Origin: Boesenbergia rotunda
Lineage: Eukaryota > Streptophyta > Magnoliopsida > Zingiberales > Zingiberaceae
DNA: 64,000 nt
Reading direction: 5' to 3'
Assembly (NCBI GenBank): GCA_024364735.1
Contig: JAGFNQ010000878.1
Coordinates: forward strand, 248,001-312,000
Under the pieces are notes generated by a model that made no database searches, was not told the origin of the DNA, and was given only the letters and a program-made list of their open reading frames with translations. The position numbers were made by a program, and so were the translations under genes. Positions 10,801 through 23,153 of the stretch are shown one piece after another (the first letter of the stretch is position 1; each line of letters starts with the position of its first letter).

Positions 10801-13800
10801 TTTTTGTAAAAAATAATTTTTAATATATATATATATATTAAATTATGAGGATAATTTTATTAGGCTTTAATTAAGCCTATTTAAATTATCTTAATCATAA
10901 CTAGAAGTTGATTAATTTTATTAATCTAAAGTTTCAATTAAATCCCAATTTTAAAAAAACCTATGCGTGCGGTTGTTTGGTGTTCAGCGTCGGATTCGTC
11001 ATTGGACTCATCGCCGGGGCCTGACAATGAGTCTGGACCCTTCGTTTGGGCCTGACGAAGAGTCCGGACCCATCACTACTCGTCGCGCTAGCCCGGATGA
11101 GTCGCTTGAGACCGGACGCGTTATGCGAGCCTGGACGTGTTGCCGAGCCCTGACGCGTCGCCTGATCTCCAACGCGTTGGCCGGGTCCGGCGATGCATCC
11201 GAAGCTTAGACAGTTTGCTGTGTGGTGGCAACAACGGTTCAAGGAAAAAAAATCAGGTTTTTTTAATCTAGTTGACTTTAACCGCCACTTAAACCACCGC
11301 CTTTCACAAATGTATGATTGATATGATTGAGTTCTATGTACCTATTTGATTTGTGTTGCTGACACTTATTGTAAGGATGTTTTTGATTTATGTGATGTTT
11401 TTAGTTCTGGCTATTCATGTGTGATACATTATGCGTATTATTCTTGTGAGTTTATGTTTTGACAGGGTGTGCTTCGTCATTGTTTGTTTGATTGTTTTAT
11501 GTGATGTAGGAGTGTACCCTATATTTAGGGGGAGTGCCCTCTCGTTATTCTGTATTTGAATTTATGAATTATAGGGGTGTATGGTGTTCCCTATATCTTT
11601 AGACTGCATACATTAAGGGGTGTCTCTCATCATCATGTCTTCTCTCCCATAATGTTAACTTCATTTTGATATTTGGCAAAGAGGGAGAAATATTGGTTTT
11701 AAGTTCATGTTCGTTGATTATGACATGATATTGCAATTTTTATGCTTATGTCATCTTGTTGATATTATGATATGTTGGAAATTAGCCTAAACTTAAAACA
11801 ATTGTCAATCATTGAAACTTCTCGTCCGAGGCATGATTGCATCAACAGTTTCATTGGTGTGTGACTAAGCTTGTGGCAATATCAACAATATGAGCATTGC
11901 CTCCTCTGCTGAATGCCAGTGCCTTGATTCTGAGGCCCATGAGCAGTTAGAGCAGAATTTTTCACTTGTGTAGTTGCTGGAGTCCCTAGCATCACTTTTT
12001 CCTGCTTTCGTCTTTCTGAATCTTTGAAAAAGCTTCTTGAAGGTTGAGTTGACCTCATCCCTTAAATTCTTCCTCGGTATTTATCAAGGTTTTTGTTGAG
12101 CTTGAATAGAAATTTGTACATTCGTTTCTTTTCAACAATTTTCCTATACTGGACACTGTATTTAGCACAGTTCCTTGAATGTTCTTTGCACATATCAACT
12201 TGTTGCCAATAATGTGAGAACATTAGGTCACTGTCAAATCTTCTTGTCGCAAATCATGTAGAATATTTTGTATTTTGAACATTCTTTTTTAGATTTCTCT
12301 CACTGTCCCATATAGAAAAATCTTTTCTAATATCTCATTGTTCATGGAATTAATTAACCACGCCATTATGTTTTGCAACTTCTAAATCTTGCGTTGTCCC
12401 GTGTTTTCCTTTTCATTTTCTAGAAAACCGCATTTTCTCATTTCTTGGAAAATGACTTTAGATATTCTCTAGTTTTCCAGAAAATGATATCTCTTTTTCT
12501 GGAAAAGTAATGTGGAAAATGCAAACTAAACACCGTTTTCCAAAAATCATATTTTCTCATAAAATGAAAATGGGAAACACTCAAACCAAACGCTGCCTGT
12601 CTTTCTGTGGCCATTCTGAATTTTGACGTTGATGTTGTGACGTCAGATATTGTAGAGTAGGGAACAGATGTTTGCAATGATAACAAGCAAGGATTATCAA
12701 CGTCCATCAACAATGGAAGAGGAGGCCAATGTTCGCAGTTGTTCAATGCCTAAGACAAGAGACAACTAGGGTTTGCAGAGATGGCTAAGATTGATATGTT
12801 TATATGTTAAGTAGATACCCTGTTGATGATTTATCTGTTTATATGTCAAAAGAGAGTTTTCATGCTTCGTCCATAGGAGTTCAATGTGTTTGCACGCTAG
12901 AACTTCACACAAACTTTCTGATTGAATGTTTCCCCAGGCATAGTTTAAAAGCTCTATACTAGCTCTTCTCAAGTTTGTGTTTCATGTTGCTGCCTAGCAC
13001 ACATTAGCCTTGGTTTGGAATTATGGATTTGAATAAAAGACTGGCTGGTTGAAATTTCTTAGCGATGCATCTTAGTTTTCAAATTCTATAAAAAGTGTCC
13101 ATTTTTTAGTATTGAGTAATGTTGCAAGTAGGATCAATCTATGTCACCGTCCTTTCCAGAATGATGCTTCTTCCTTTTCATTATTGTTTGACTTGTTACA
13201 TGCTTACAGACTAATTTTCAGATTTAATTTGATACCACATTCATAGCAGTTTTGACTCACAGACTAATTTTCAGATTTAATTTGAAGTTCAGTTAGGAAG
13301 TTTGCTGTTTGACGTTAAAATCCTCTGGTATTTGCATCCTACTGGTTATATCCAAATCTCACTAGAATGTTGTAGCTCATGGTTGCAGGGTTCATTTGGT
13401 GAAATCATAAAAGCCTATTGGCGTGGAACACCTGTGGCAGTCAAACGTATTCTTCCTTCTTTGTCAGATGACAGATTGGTGGTGTAAGATCCTAATGTTG
13501 TTCTATCTTCTAGAATTTGTAATTTTTTGCACTATTATTTATTGCACAATTTTTAGCTTCTTATATGTTTGGAAATTTGGGGGGGGGGGGGGGGGGATCT
13601 AAGATTGGTTAGCATATCTTCCACTTGTCTAAATTAAGACCGCGTATATTATCCTCTCTTAATTCTCTGTACGATTTCTTCCACTCATGAATTGCAATAA
13701 TTATGCTGTTACGTCAACTGCCAAGAGCGTCTTATATGCTATTAGTTAGCATATAATATATGACACGTATGCTTAGTCTCACATAAGTTGTCACATCCTT

Positions 13801-16800
13801 ACACACCCACTAAAGTACCTTAGAATATCACAACAATTATCATCCATATAAAAATGATGACCTTGAGAGCAACAAATAAAAACATCAATTGACATATTTC
13901 TCAAATGTTTCTTACAATTTCTTAAATATGCCATAATGACCTTTATTACAACTATAAAAAATGCCATTAAGGAAATAGAGGTAAGCAACCATGTCTAAAA
14001 GTACTTGAACTTTTCCCAATAGGTTTGCTATAAGAATAAAAGAACTACATGAAAGTAGTAGGGTAGTACTCTATCACCTTTTTCCTGATAGGTTTGCTTG
14101 ACCACTTGTTTGAATCTGAAAAATAAAAATATTATAGTAGTAGGTCAACACAACCGCTAAGTTGAGTTTCCCTGGGTCAATGTGAAAGAGTTAACAAAAT
14201 AATTACAAATAAGTAAAGATTTATATGAAGGGTAAAATATGCAAGCAAAATGTGGTATCACATCATGACAAAAGCATAGAACACACACACTCATCATGAA
14301 TCGCGAGTGACTATTGAAATTTCCACACTCCCTCAGACGATGATGTTCATACTTAAGTTCTCCATTACCCTTGCAAGAACAATGAACTTCATCACCATGT
14401 CTAACAACTCAAATCCTAAAAGACCATCACATGACATACACCTACTAGTATTGATCTCCTGCATCCCAAGACGATAAGTGTCTAGGCATGCAAGACAAAG
14501 AATAGAATAAGGATGTATAGACAATACAACAACAACAATAATAACCAAGTCTTATCCTATAGATGGGATCGGCAGGATGCATAAACAATATGAAAAAAGA
14601 AATTATTATTGTATTAAAATAATCAATTGAATAAATCTTGGTTTGAGTTTTTGAAGCTTCATATTCCTACAGGAACATCATTTTACCCCTATTTAATGAA
14701 TTAATATTAAATAAAAATTTTAGTTTAATCAACTAGAAATTTTATTTTTAATATAACCAAACATCCTAGTTATAAATTAATCATTTTTTTTAAACTAGTA
14801 AACTTTTCTAGATTATTCAGAAACCTTGATTTAATTAATCTAGTAAGCCTTAGTTTGGTTAAACCAGTAACTTTTAGTTTATTTGAACAGAACGTTTTTT
14901 TTATTAAAGTAAACGTGGATCTAATTTAGTCAGAGAGCTTAGTTTAATTAATTTAGTAAACCTTAGTTTGATTAAACCAGCAAACTTATTGTTGATTTGA
15001 ACAGAATTTTGTTTATTAAAACAGTCAACTTTATGTTTAAATTAATCAGAAACTTTGATCTAATTAAACTAAAAATTAAAATTTAGTAATTAATCATAAT
15101 AATTTTAATTTAACCAATTCATAAAATTTAGGTTAGTGATCAAACAGCATCTTAGTTTTTATTAAACTAGAAAACTTATGTTTGTTAATTAACTAGGATC
15201 TTATTTAAATTAGAAATTCAAGTAGTGATTAAGTTACCAATTATATAAAATCTTACAGATAAATTTAAGTTTGTGTATTGATAATCAATTAATTTGTGAA
15301 ATTATTGACAACAAATACTACTATACAATTAGATTGTATATTGAATAAACATCTACCAGAACTATAGTATTGAACAAATAAATTTTATCAAAAATTAAAA
15401 ATTAAAGAAAATTAGATTATACATCAAAGAGGATAAAAAATTTCAAATATTTAGATAATTTAATCAATCAGTTTGAATTACTAATCAGATTATCAATATC
15501 AAATACTACAACTAATTTTACATATAGAATTTATTATCTAAGCTTATCACACGTTGAAAATGAATAAAATACTTTATCAACAAATGTGATAACAAATTAA
15601 TTTTAATCAATGAACTAGATTTATACAAAATCAGAGTTCAAAAATTTGAATCATCAACTAATTAAAAGATATGAATAATAAGTTTTTTTTTTGACTAATC
15701 CTAGGGATAACCGGCCCGACCCCATGGAGATTTTCCACTGGTCATCAGGATAAATTCGGAAGTGCTCGCCCGCAGCCCAACATCCCACACTGGAGGAAAA
15801 TACACTGCAGTGCATAAACCGAGCCGGGGGTGATTGGGAGACTGCATGGATGCCCTGCCGCTGCACCATAGCCCGGGGGGCAAATAAAAAATATGAATAT
15901 TAAGTGGAACATAAAAGAGGATGTCAATAGATTTTAAGAACTATCAAATTATGACAGACAACAAAATAATTAGTTGATTACACCTTTTTTTAAAATTTTT
16001 TTAGAATTAATAAAATAGGAGAAACTAGCAATTCCTAAAACAATCTTTATCCTATTAAATTCAAAATTTAAAATTAGACAAGTAGATTTAATAAACATTT
16101 ATACTTACAAGGATTTGTATTAATTTGAATTTAATAATTCTTGTTACTTGAATACAAAATAAATTCTATCCTTTAATTATTACTTTTAAAAAAAATTAAA
16201 ATGAGTTTATTACCATTTATATGGGTTTAGAATTATGAAATCTAGTACAACATTGTAATGAGTCACATTTCTTATTAAGTTATGTCTTATTCTAGCTATT
16301 AGTGACACCAATATTTAGGCTTAGTGGGGAGTTCTTGTTAGTACAATTGTGCCCCAAGTGGTCGAATTCGACCAATTGATTGATATTAAGGAGATTAGGA
16401 TATTGGAGGGATTATTGGTGCAATCATGCTCGAGTGGTCGTAGTTGATCAAGTAGTTTTTATGTTTGAATAAAAGGTTTAAATATAATGTGATTTGTAAA
16501 GTAGGTTAAGGTTGACCAGATACTTGACAATTAGAGAACTTCAACAAGTGTTGATATCTAAGAATTCCGACACGTGTTGGTAGAAGTGAAGTCCAAATAG
16601 GTCAAGAGTGAATTCTTATTTGGCAGTTGGATAAGTAGAAGTAGATTGATAGTGACTTGATACTTGATAGATGGAAGTCCAAGCAGTTGACCATATGCTT
16701 GGTGGATGAAATCTTGCTAGGTCAATTTTGATAGGATATTAGGCAAACATGGAAAACTCGAAAGCAAGGCTTCTTGGCAGAGGAAGACCTGGTGGCTCCT

Positions 16801-19800
16801 CTTAGCAGATGAGGAAGTCCTAGAGGAGAGATCTCTTCACAAGATGAGGAAGTCTTGGAGCGAACTCTTGGCAAGGAAAGTCTAAGGTGAGTTGAGAGTG
16901 TATAGGTGACTTGTGCTTTGGGTTTTAAGCAAACTATGATTTTGGCGATGACTCAACATTAGATTGGTTGTATTTGGTGGTTTAGTTAATTTTATTTTAG
17001 TCAACTGGTATGTGAGTTGACTAGGTACTCAACTCAGAATGATTTGCTCATGAATAGAATGACTTTGTTCAATGTCGATTAGAAAGCTGACCAAAATTTT
17101 TAAAAGAAAATCATTGATTTGACAGAGAAGGCAGACATTGTTAGATAGGTTACATGACTGATGACCAAGTAGGCCACTCAAGTTGGAAGAGTGGGAATAG
17201 TAGTTGAAGTATTCGTTGTTAAGTAGAAGTAGATCAAGTCGATTGATAGATCCCCTGCTAGGCAGAAGCTTATGCTTTCACAAAATTCAACTGAATAAGT
17301 CGTCCAGAACAATATATTGTAGGTGGAACTTAGATTAAGATAAAAAGGCAAAGGAAGTTTGCCAAAGTTAATACACGTTAGTGAAAGTGAATAAATAATG
17401 GCATGAAGGCTTTGGAAAAAGTCCTAAGAAGAACTCCATACTTGTATTGCTTTCTTTATTATATTGTATTTATTTTTATACATGTTTTAGTCTCCTTATT
17501 TTAAGAATTTCTTTGCCTTCCGAAAGAAATTAGGAACGAGAAAGTGGGATTCAAAGGTTGACTCACTGAACAAGTCATAGGCCGTGGAGTAGGAATTGGG
17601 TTTGAACCATGCAAAATAAAGGATTAGCCTCATCTATTTTGTTTTTTTATTTGTTCATGTATCTGCTATGCAACTAACAACTAACCAAGCAATGACTTGA
17701 GTTGAGAGATTGCAATTTCTCGTCATTGCTATTGACTGTTCCTCTAGCCGGTTCATCAATCTTAATAGTTTCAACAAATCTTTAATAGGGGATCTTGTGT
17801 GTCTCACTTTGATTAGGAATTTGAGAGATTTCTATGGCTAAGCTACCACATAATTATTGTATGGTAAACACATAAAGCCATGACACTGAGTCTTCAATGA
17901 AGGGGAGAGATCTCTTGTTAAAAATTATGTAAGTATGCAACGGTTCATTTCTTTTCCGTCCTCATCCCTCAACAAATCTGAATAGTCCTTCTTATGCTGG
18001 TTTGGTCTTGTATTATTAATTTTTTATGTCAGAAACGTGTTCTAGTAAAACCTGAATTTCCATTCAATTGACATTTCCATATACGAAGTGGATCTTCCAA
18101 AATCATCTTCATCCAACTATTTGGGGTGGTTTAAAATCCATCCTCATGGTTTTGATATTTTTAATGCTAGCTTTCAAGACCTAGCACAATCCTTGACATT
18201 TTTCGTTGAGAATGCAACATGATATCATTGTACACTATCATTTTAGCAGTTTAGTGACAGTTTTCTGTTTTAATTCAACCTTATGAAAATACGTTTTGTT
18301 CTAACAATGAAAATTCTGCTAGTATCTTCTTACAGTTCTCTTGTTATGAGACAGCCAAGATTTCAGACACGAAGTACATTTACTTGTAAAGCTACGCCAT
18401 CCTAATATTGTCCAATTTCTTGGAGCTGTCACAGATAGGAAACCATTGATGTTAATCACCGAATTTTTGAGAGGGGTCTGAAAATGATTTTCCTAGCCCG
18501 TTTTTTCCCTCTCCAAAGGGACAGTAAAGATCATCTTGTTTGCTGAGTGATTTTTATCCTTTTTGTCACAGGGTGACCTTCATCAGTTCCTAGAGGATAA
18601 AGGTCCACTTAGTCCGTCATTGGCCATCAACTTTGCCCTAGATATGGCCAGGTAAATCTTACTTTGCAAGTATGTACAACTCAAATCACTTAAGAGCTAA
18701 ACATTTGCTAGTTTTCTTTCCAAATTCTCAGAACTATACATGATTTGAATCAAATCTTCCCCACTTGTCTGAATATTTGTTGATCATGCAACTCTTTAAC
18801 CGTACATAGTAAGTGTTCGTTACTGATGTTTAATTTGTACCATGAGACAGGGGCATGGCATATCTCCATAATGAACCAAATGTTATAATACACCGAGATC
18901 TCAAACCAAGGTAAGTTCTCTTAATGATCATTCTGCTGTCGGAGATCTTTCAGAGGTTGATTTGCAATTGTACTATCAGGAATGTCCTTTTGGTTAATTC
19001 AAATGCGGACCATTTGAAGGTTGGAGACTTTGGATTGAGCAAACTAATTAGAGTAGAACACTCGCACGATGTGTACAAAATGACTGGAGAGACTGGAAGC
19101 TGTGAGTGACAAATATAGTTTATCAAATCCAACATTGATTTCACGTGATTTAGTTAACTTCTGATTTGTATTCAAATAAACCAGATAGATACATGGCTCC
19201 TGAAGTATTCAAGCATAGAAAATATGATAAGAAAGTTGATGTTTTCTCTTTTGCGATGATATTGTATGAGGTATGCATATTTTTGAGTAGCAATTTGGTG
19301 ACTTACCTACTCTTGGATGTATCCTTAAAAATTCTTTTGCTCAGATGCTGGAAGGTGTTCCCCCATTTTCAGCCCATAAACCTTATGAAGCTGCCAAGCT
19401 TGTTGCAGAGGGAAAACGTCCATTGTTCCATAATAAAGGATATATTCAGGAATTGAGGGAGTACGTATTGAAACTGTCTTCAATTTATTTTTTCTGTTTC
19501 CATTCATTTAAACCTTTTCCTCACCTTTTTTTCCTAATGAAATTTTAATATTAAAAATTATATTGCATTGGATTGTACGCCATCCGATTCCATCCAGTAG
19601 GATAAGACTTGGTTGTTGTTGTTATTGGATTGTACACCAAAACATTGTAATGGAGGATTAAACTTGCCCCAAGGGACCATCGGGATACATTTTCCTCACT
19701 TGAAACCACCACAAATTTAAAATCACCAACTGGTTGGAACAATTTGCTCAGTCATTTGATTAACAGAAAGTATATACTTATAGCCTCTGGATATATTGCT

Positions 19801-22280
19801 ATACTTCCAGGTTTTTCCTCTTCCTGTAAGTACATTTAAGTACAGGATAAGATGAGGGTTTGTGTTTTCCCTCTTCCTGTAATTACTACTAAACACAGGA
19901 TAAGGCCAAGGGTTTGCAGTTTTGACTAGCTATGGCTCTCCCATTGCTTCTCTGCGGATGCTCTAGAAGATTTATTTCACTCACAACAGGATGCTTACCA
20001 AACAAACACAGTTTAAGTGCAGTTAGACATCTCTGATATTCCAACATTGCCCACTTCTATAATCGTCAGTATTTGGATCGGAAAATGGACCTACTGAATG
20101 GTAAACCTCCTCAACGATTATAGCAGACCATATGATATTTCATCAACCTTAATTCTCTAGTTTAGCCTCTTTTAGAGTGCTTACTTGGAGGGAATAGATC
20201 TTGAATGGAGGAGAAGGGGAAGAGATAAAAATCCTTTAACTCGACTGGATCTGAACCTAGGAGGAAAACTTCAGCCTCTCCATCAAAATTGATCCGTCCA
20301 AAATTGGACAGATTGACAAGGGAAAGGAAGGGAAGTGACAAAATACATTATACCCTTTCTTCAATGAACACCATTCCCATTTGCTACTAATAGCTAGTTA
20401 TTGGCGGTGCCAAACATCACCAGCCATTGGAGATGGTCGGCCATTGCCGCCACTAGTTTCTGGTCATGTGCAATCATTGGACATCATAGGCCATTGTTAG
20501 CCATTCCTACCATCTCATCTTGGAATTGAGAGGAGGTTGGTGAAGAGGGGTGTCAATATAGATGAAGGTTTTCTTATCTCTTACTTTTGTCTCCTCATCC
20601 AACTAAATTTGATTTTACCTCCTCTTCCCATCCCTTTCCTTCCCTTCCCTTCTATCCCACTCTCCCTCTTTTTGTCCAATCCTTTCTATTCAATCTTGAT
20701 ACCTTCAACTAAACATAAACTTAGTTTTGGATCAGATGTAAGTTATATGAATGCTTGAAACAAGTGACTTTGAAGGTTTAAGTGGCAATTCATGCTGACA
20801 AACTCGAGTAAGGTTTTCTGCCTCATTTTGCAATCTCACGAGACTCGATGTGATGCAGGGATAAATTTAAGTGCATCAGTGACCATCTAGAATACCGTGT
20901 GCCTTCATTCCTTGCTATCATGAAATATAAAAGAGAAATTCCAAATAGAAAACTTTCTTATTAATGTATATTTTTTAATGAATGAAACTAGGGATGAAAG
21001 AGGTAGGTTATAATATCATGATCTCTGATTCGATGCAATAGATTTGAAGAAAATAGTAAAAAAAAATAAAATAAAATTTAGATCATGTGCTAATTTATTT
21101 TATTGATTGAATTTAGCTTTTTAAAAAGTTCATTTTTTTATCATATCATTCTCCACCAAGAAGAGCTTGACTTCCTATAGCATTTCAGTTCCGTCTTATG
21201 TTGTACTCTTCCCTCACCATTGCACGGTGATTTTAGCGTCCTTTCATCTTCTTCTTCTAACTCATGTAAATCCAAGATTTATTGCAATATATCCATGATT
21301 CAGTATAGGTCAAATTGTAAAATAATATGAGCCGAAAGCCTACTGAGCCTAAACTTTGGTTGACCGCATCAAAGATTTGGACATGGTGAATTAGGACTTT
21401 CTCATAAATTAATCATCTTTGCATTTTATTCTTGATGTTTATAGATAATTTGTTTTCTTGTATACAAGTGACAAAATATTTTCTCGCATCACTTTGTTTC
21501 CATTTCCTTTGACAAAAATGAGAGAGGGAAGGAAAATACAAAAGTTATTTTTTTTTTCTATATTGTATCCTTTGGATTCGTGTCGAAATTTTATTTTTGT
21601 GTGTGATAGTTCAAACTCAAATTTAGAAAAGTTTAAATATTTTCAGGTTTTTTTAATTAATATTTTTTTATGGTTCTAATCAATAAAATTAAAGTTTATT
21701 TTTTCTCTCTTTTCATTTAAAAGAAACAATCCGATGGAAAATATTTTTCTTATGGAATAATTTTTTCTACCGTTTTTCTTTCCTTAAAGAAATTATGAGA
21801 CTTAAGATTATGATTTATGACTTGTTAGATATATTTGAACTACACACAAATTAGAAGATTCATAAAGACACTGATATCTTTCATATATTTTTTAAATGGG
21901 ATTGAGACTTGTTAAATTACTATAAATGGTGAAAGTTGCATAGTGTAATCTCCACTGGTGGAATCACTATATTGAAACTGAAAGCTAAGTTTCACCCTTG
22001 GACACAGGTATGAGCAATCAACAGAGTGATTCGATCCTAGTGCTCGACTTTGTCATACCATCTGTCTTCATTGTAGTGCCCCAGTATACTCATCCCTTAA
22101 TGTTTACATGAAGGGAAATAGGATACTTAATTTGGTATGTGATTTGTTTGCAGCTTGACAGTGCAATGTTGGGCTATGGATATGAATAAGAGGCCAACCT
22201 TTCTTGAGATTCTCAGGGGGCTTGAAAAGCTGAAAGAGAGCCTGCCATCAGATCAACGCTGGAACATTTTCGCTCAGTAG
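7847..22280 (+). CDS. VIK: VIK-like ankyrin-repeat Raf-like protein kinase (11 exons, 442 aa)
   Basis: Exons read 7847-8176, 9065-9139, 9258-9374, 13389-13483, 18355-18475, 18572-18651, 18851-18910, 18980-19101, 19185-19270, 19345-19460 and 22154-22280. They total 1329 nt with every junction in phase and GT-AG borders; the least typical donor is gtctga after exon 5. Residues 1-40 are low-complexity and Ser/Glu/Lys-rich. Ankyrin repeats span about 42-135. The kinase domain spans about 168-430, with the GKGSFG loop, VAVK lysine (K193), HRDLK (D289), DFG (D309) and APE (338-340). In Arabidopsis the group C Raf-like kinase VIK (about 440 aa) binds the receptor-like kinase VH1/BRL2 and acts on vein patterning and tonoplast sugar transport; the function here is inferred from close resemblance. 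All catalytic motifs are intact. Introns 3, 4 and 10 (4.0, 4.9 and 2.7 kb) are swollen by mobile DNA. The ATG at 7847 is the only one ahead of the conserved KEKERVSRTSLILWHAHQND segment in frame. Confidence 0.93.
8612..8687 (-). mobile_element. Truncated tRNA-type SINE fragment
   Basis: Starts with a T-run and shares spaced words with the SINE at 15683-15885 (cct-ggg, ccaatcccacgg-ag, ccac-gaccac-agg). It looks like the 3' part of a minus-oriented SINE in kinase intron 1. Confidence 0.4.
8707..8831. mobile_element. Short SINE-like element with 19-bp target duplication
   Basis: Flanked by perfect 19-bp repeats tgtgaaagtttttttaatg at 8688-8706 and 8832-8850 in kinase intron 1. The 125-bp GC-rich core resembles the insertion at 45820-45972: both hold aaaggcgatt, a ctcgcc/cgcc block, a C-rich stretch and gaggtaaatca. 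Long variable-length target duplications suggest LINE-mediated retroposition. No A tail is seen, so the orientation is not assigned. Confidence 0.75.
10185..10625. mobile_element. Decayed non-autonomous hAT element
   Basis: Left end tagagatgcaaacgaa; right end, reverse-complemented, tagggtgcaaagaaa. The flanking 8-bp sites gatgatac (10177-10184) and gatgatat (10626-10633) match at 7 of 8 positions. The interior is full of gagcttgaatttgagc-like words, an AT-shifted version of the gagctcgagc subterminal repeats in the young hAT copies at 39618 and 54839. That pattern fits long-term loss of methylated CpG. Confidence 0.65.
10961..11209. repeat. GC-rich degenerate short tandem repeat
   Basis: About 250 bp of GC-rich sequence in an otherwise AT-rich intron, made of variants of gcctgacgatgagtctggac. 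It is open in both directions (10967-11209 plus, 10961-11242 minus), but this reflects the short repeat, and no known protein is suggested. Confidence 0.55.
12390..12605. mobile_element. Degenerate Tourist-like MITE
   Basis: Contains many ttttcc/ggaaaa words such as gaaaaccgcattttct and ends with caaaccaaacgctgcct. It parallels the better-preserved MITE at 46745-46973, which ends caaaccaaacgccccc. The left border is too diverged to place. Confidence 0.4.
13579..13596 (+). repeat. G18 homopolymer
   Basis: Eighteen consecutive G residues on the plus strand about 95 bp after kinase exon 4. It is able to form G-quadruplex structures and is also a likely place for sequencing length error. Confidence 0.9.
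14522..14580 (-). mobile_element. Retroposon 3' tail fragment
   Basis: On the minus strand it reads ggataagacttggttatta followed by (TTG)n, the same tail as the 45-bp fragment at 19579-19623. Such ggataagacttggttg(ttg)n tails are common 3' ends of plant SINE/LINE copies. Confidence 0.5.
14818..15045 (+). repeat. Diverged tandem repeat of about 114 bp
   Basis: Two consecutive units begin cagaaaccttgatttaatta (14818) and cagagagcttagtttaatta (14931). Each runs through an agccttagtttg/aaccttagtttg block, gattaaaccag-type and gaacagaa words. A third partial unit starts cagaaactttgatctaatta near 15046. Confidence 0.65.
15683..15885 (-). mobile_element. tRNA-derived SINE
   Basis: A 203-bp insertion in kinase intron 4. 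The plus strand starts with a T-run (the A tail of a minus-strand element). On the minus strand the other end reads gggctatggtgcagcggcag, a tRNA box A-like start. Imperfect 19-bp duplications flank it: aaaagatatgaataataag (15664-15682) and aaaaaatatgaatattaag (15886-15904), 17 of 19 identical. Confidence 0.72.
16340..17770 (+). mobile_element. Probable Copia LTR fragment
   Basis: Has the style of long SIRE-like Copia LTRs: ttggtgcaatc, repeated agatgaggaagtcctag/ggaagtcttgg words, gcgatgactcaac, and a tail with gaccg-like and aagaaattaggaacgag words. Borders and target duplication were not found, so the extent is approximate. Confidence 0.33.
19461..22153 (+). other. Kinase intron 10
   Basis: Non-coding 2.7 kb before the last kinase exon. 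It includes a small retroposon tail at 19579-19623 and a pyrimidine-rich tract at 20605-20690 (ccctttccttcccttccc). Positions 20930-21900 are AT-rich. No other gene is seen on either strand. Confidence 0.7.
19579..19623 (+). mobile_element. 5'-truncated retroposon tail with target duplication
   Basis: A 45-bp fragment ending ggataagacttggttg(ttg)n and flanked by attggattgtac at 19567-19578 and 19624-19635. This fits a severely 5'-truncated SINE or LINE insertion. Confidence 0.6.
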
Positions 22281-23153
22281 AACACCCAAAGCTTCTTTGT
22301 TCTTTGCTATTTTTGTGCTTTTGTAATCAAATCCAGTTAGAAATTTGCCGTTTCGTGGATCATGACTGCACTCCAAAACTGCCACCAAACTCAATATTCA
22401 GCAAAGAATAGATCTGCTACATAAGTTGTTTTTATCCGCAGACTCTGGGATCTTCCATTTCCCTTCTTCCGACCGGATGCATAAGCAGTTGCGAAAATAC
22501 TCTGCTAAACTCTGCCTGTCAGTCAGAAGAAATTGTTTTCTGCAAATTGTTGTCGTTATTAGAAATTGTAGATGCAAACATCCGCTCCTTGAGATTCATT
22601 GTAAATGCACTGTGAAATGTGTGAAACCATGAATGACTCACCAAGGGATATATTTTGATACTGGATGAGAATTTTTCTGAATGTGATTGATTGGTTTCTC
22701 TAATTTAATGTGACTAAATGAACTGAAATATCAGAATTTTAAATTATTGGAATAATGGTATATTTATGTTTGTATTCAAATAAGTACTTACCTAACTATT
22801 TGACTTTAAGGAGTAAAATAATTAAGCATATGTCAAGCATCACTAAATGATAGAAATTTGCTCACCAAGAAAATTGAGGAATATAAAAGATCAAAATCTC
22901 ACCCTTTTTTCCCTCACAGTGCTTACAGTGAACTCTCTATTGATTGGAATTTTGAAAAGGAAAAAAAAACACAATGACATTGCTAGATGACATCTCTTCT
23001 CTAATATTTCATTGTCAAATAATCATTTTTCTCGTTTAATCACAAACAAACATTGGAACTTTATGCATTCAAAACTAACCGCCTCTTCATTTTCGACATT
23101 ATTTTTAATTGTAGCATCATCGCATGTAGTTTTCAAGGGGATATTTTCAAGAA
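22281..23153. other. 3' flank of the kinase gene
   Basis: No gene is recognised. The kinase 3' untranslated region lies here. The short plus-strand frame at 22426-22632 has no family resemblance and follows the kinase stop directly, so it is treated as untranslated sequence. Confidence 0.5.

Larger units (their letters stand above)
9375..13388 (+). other. Kinase intron 3, rich in mobile-element debris
   Basis: Non-coding 4.0 kb between in-phase kinase exons. It holds a decayed hAT element (10185-10625), a GC-rich tract (10961-11209) and a stretch at about 11340-11860 with gtgccctctcg and tttggcaaagagggagaaat words that resembles a Copia 3' region. A degenerate MITE lies near 12400-12600. The rest is unassigned AT-rich sequence. 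Confidence 0.7.
13484..18354 (+). other. Kinase intron 4
   Basis: Non-coding 4.9 kb between phased kinase exons. It contains a G18 homopolymer, a reverse retroposon tail near 14522, a tandem repeat at 14818-15045, a SINE at 15683-15885 and a probable Copia LTR fragment at 16340-17770. The rest, 15050-15660 and 15905-16320 in particular, is AT-rich with no identifiable content. Confidence 0.7.
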
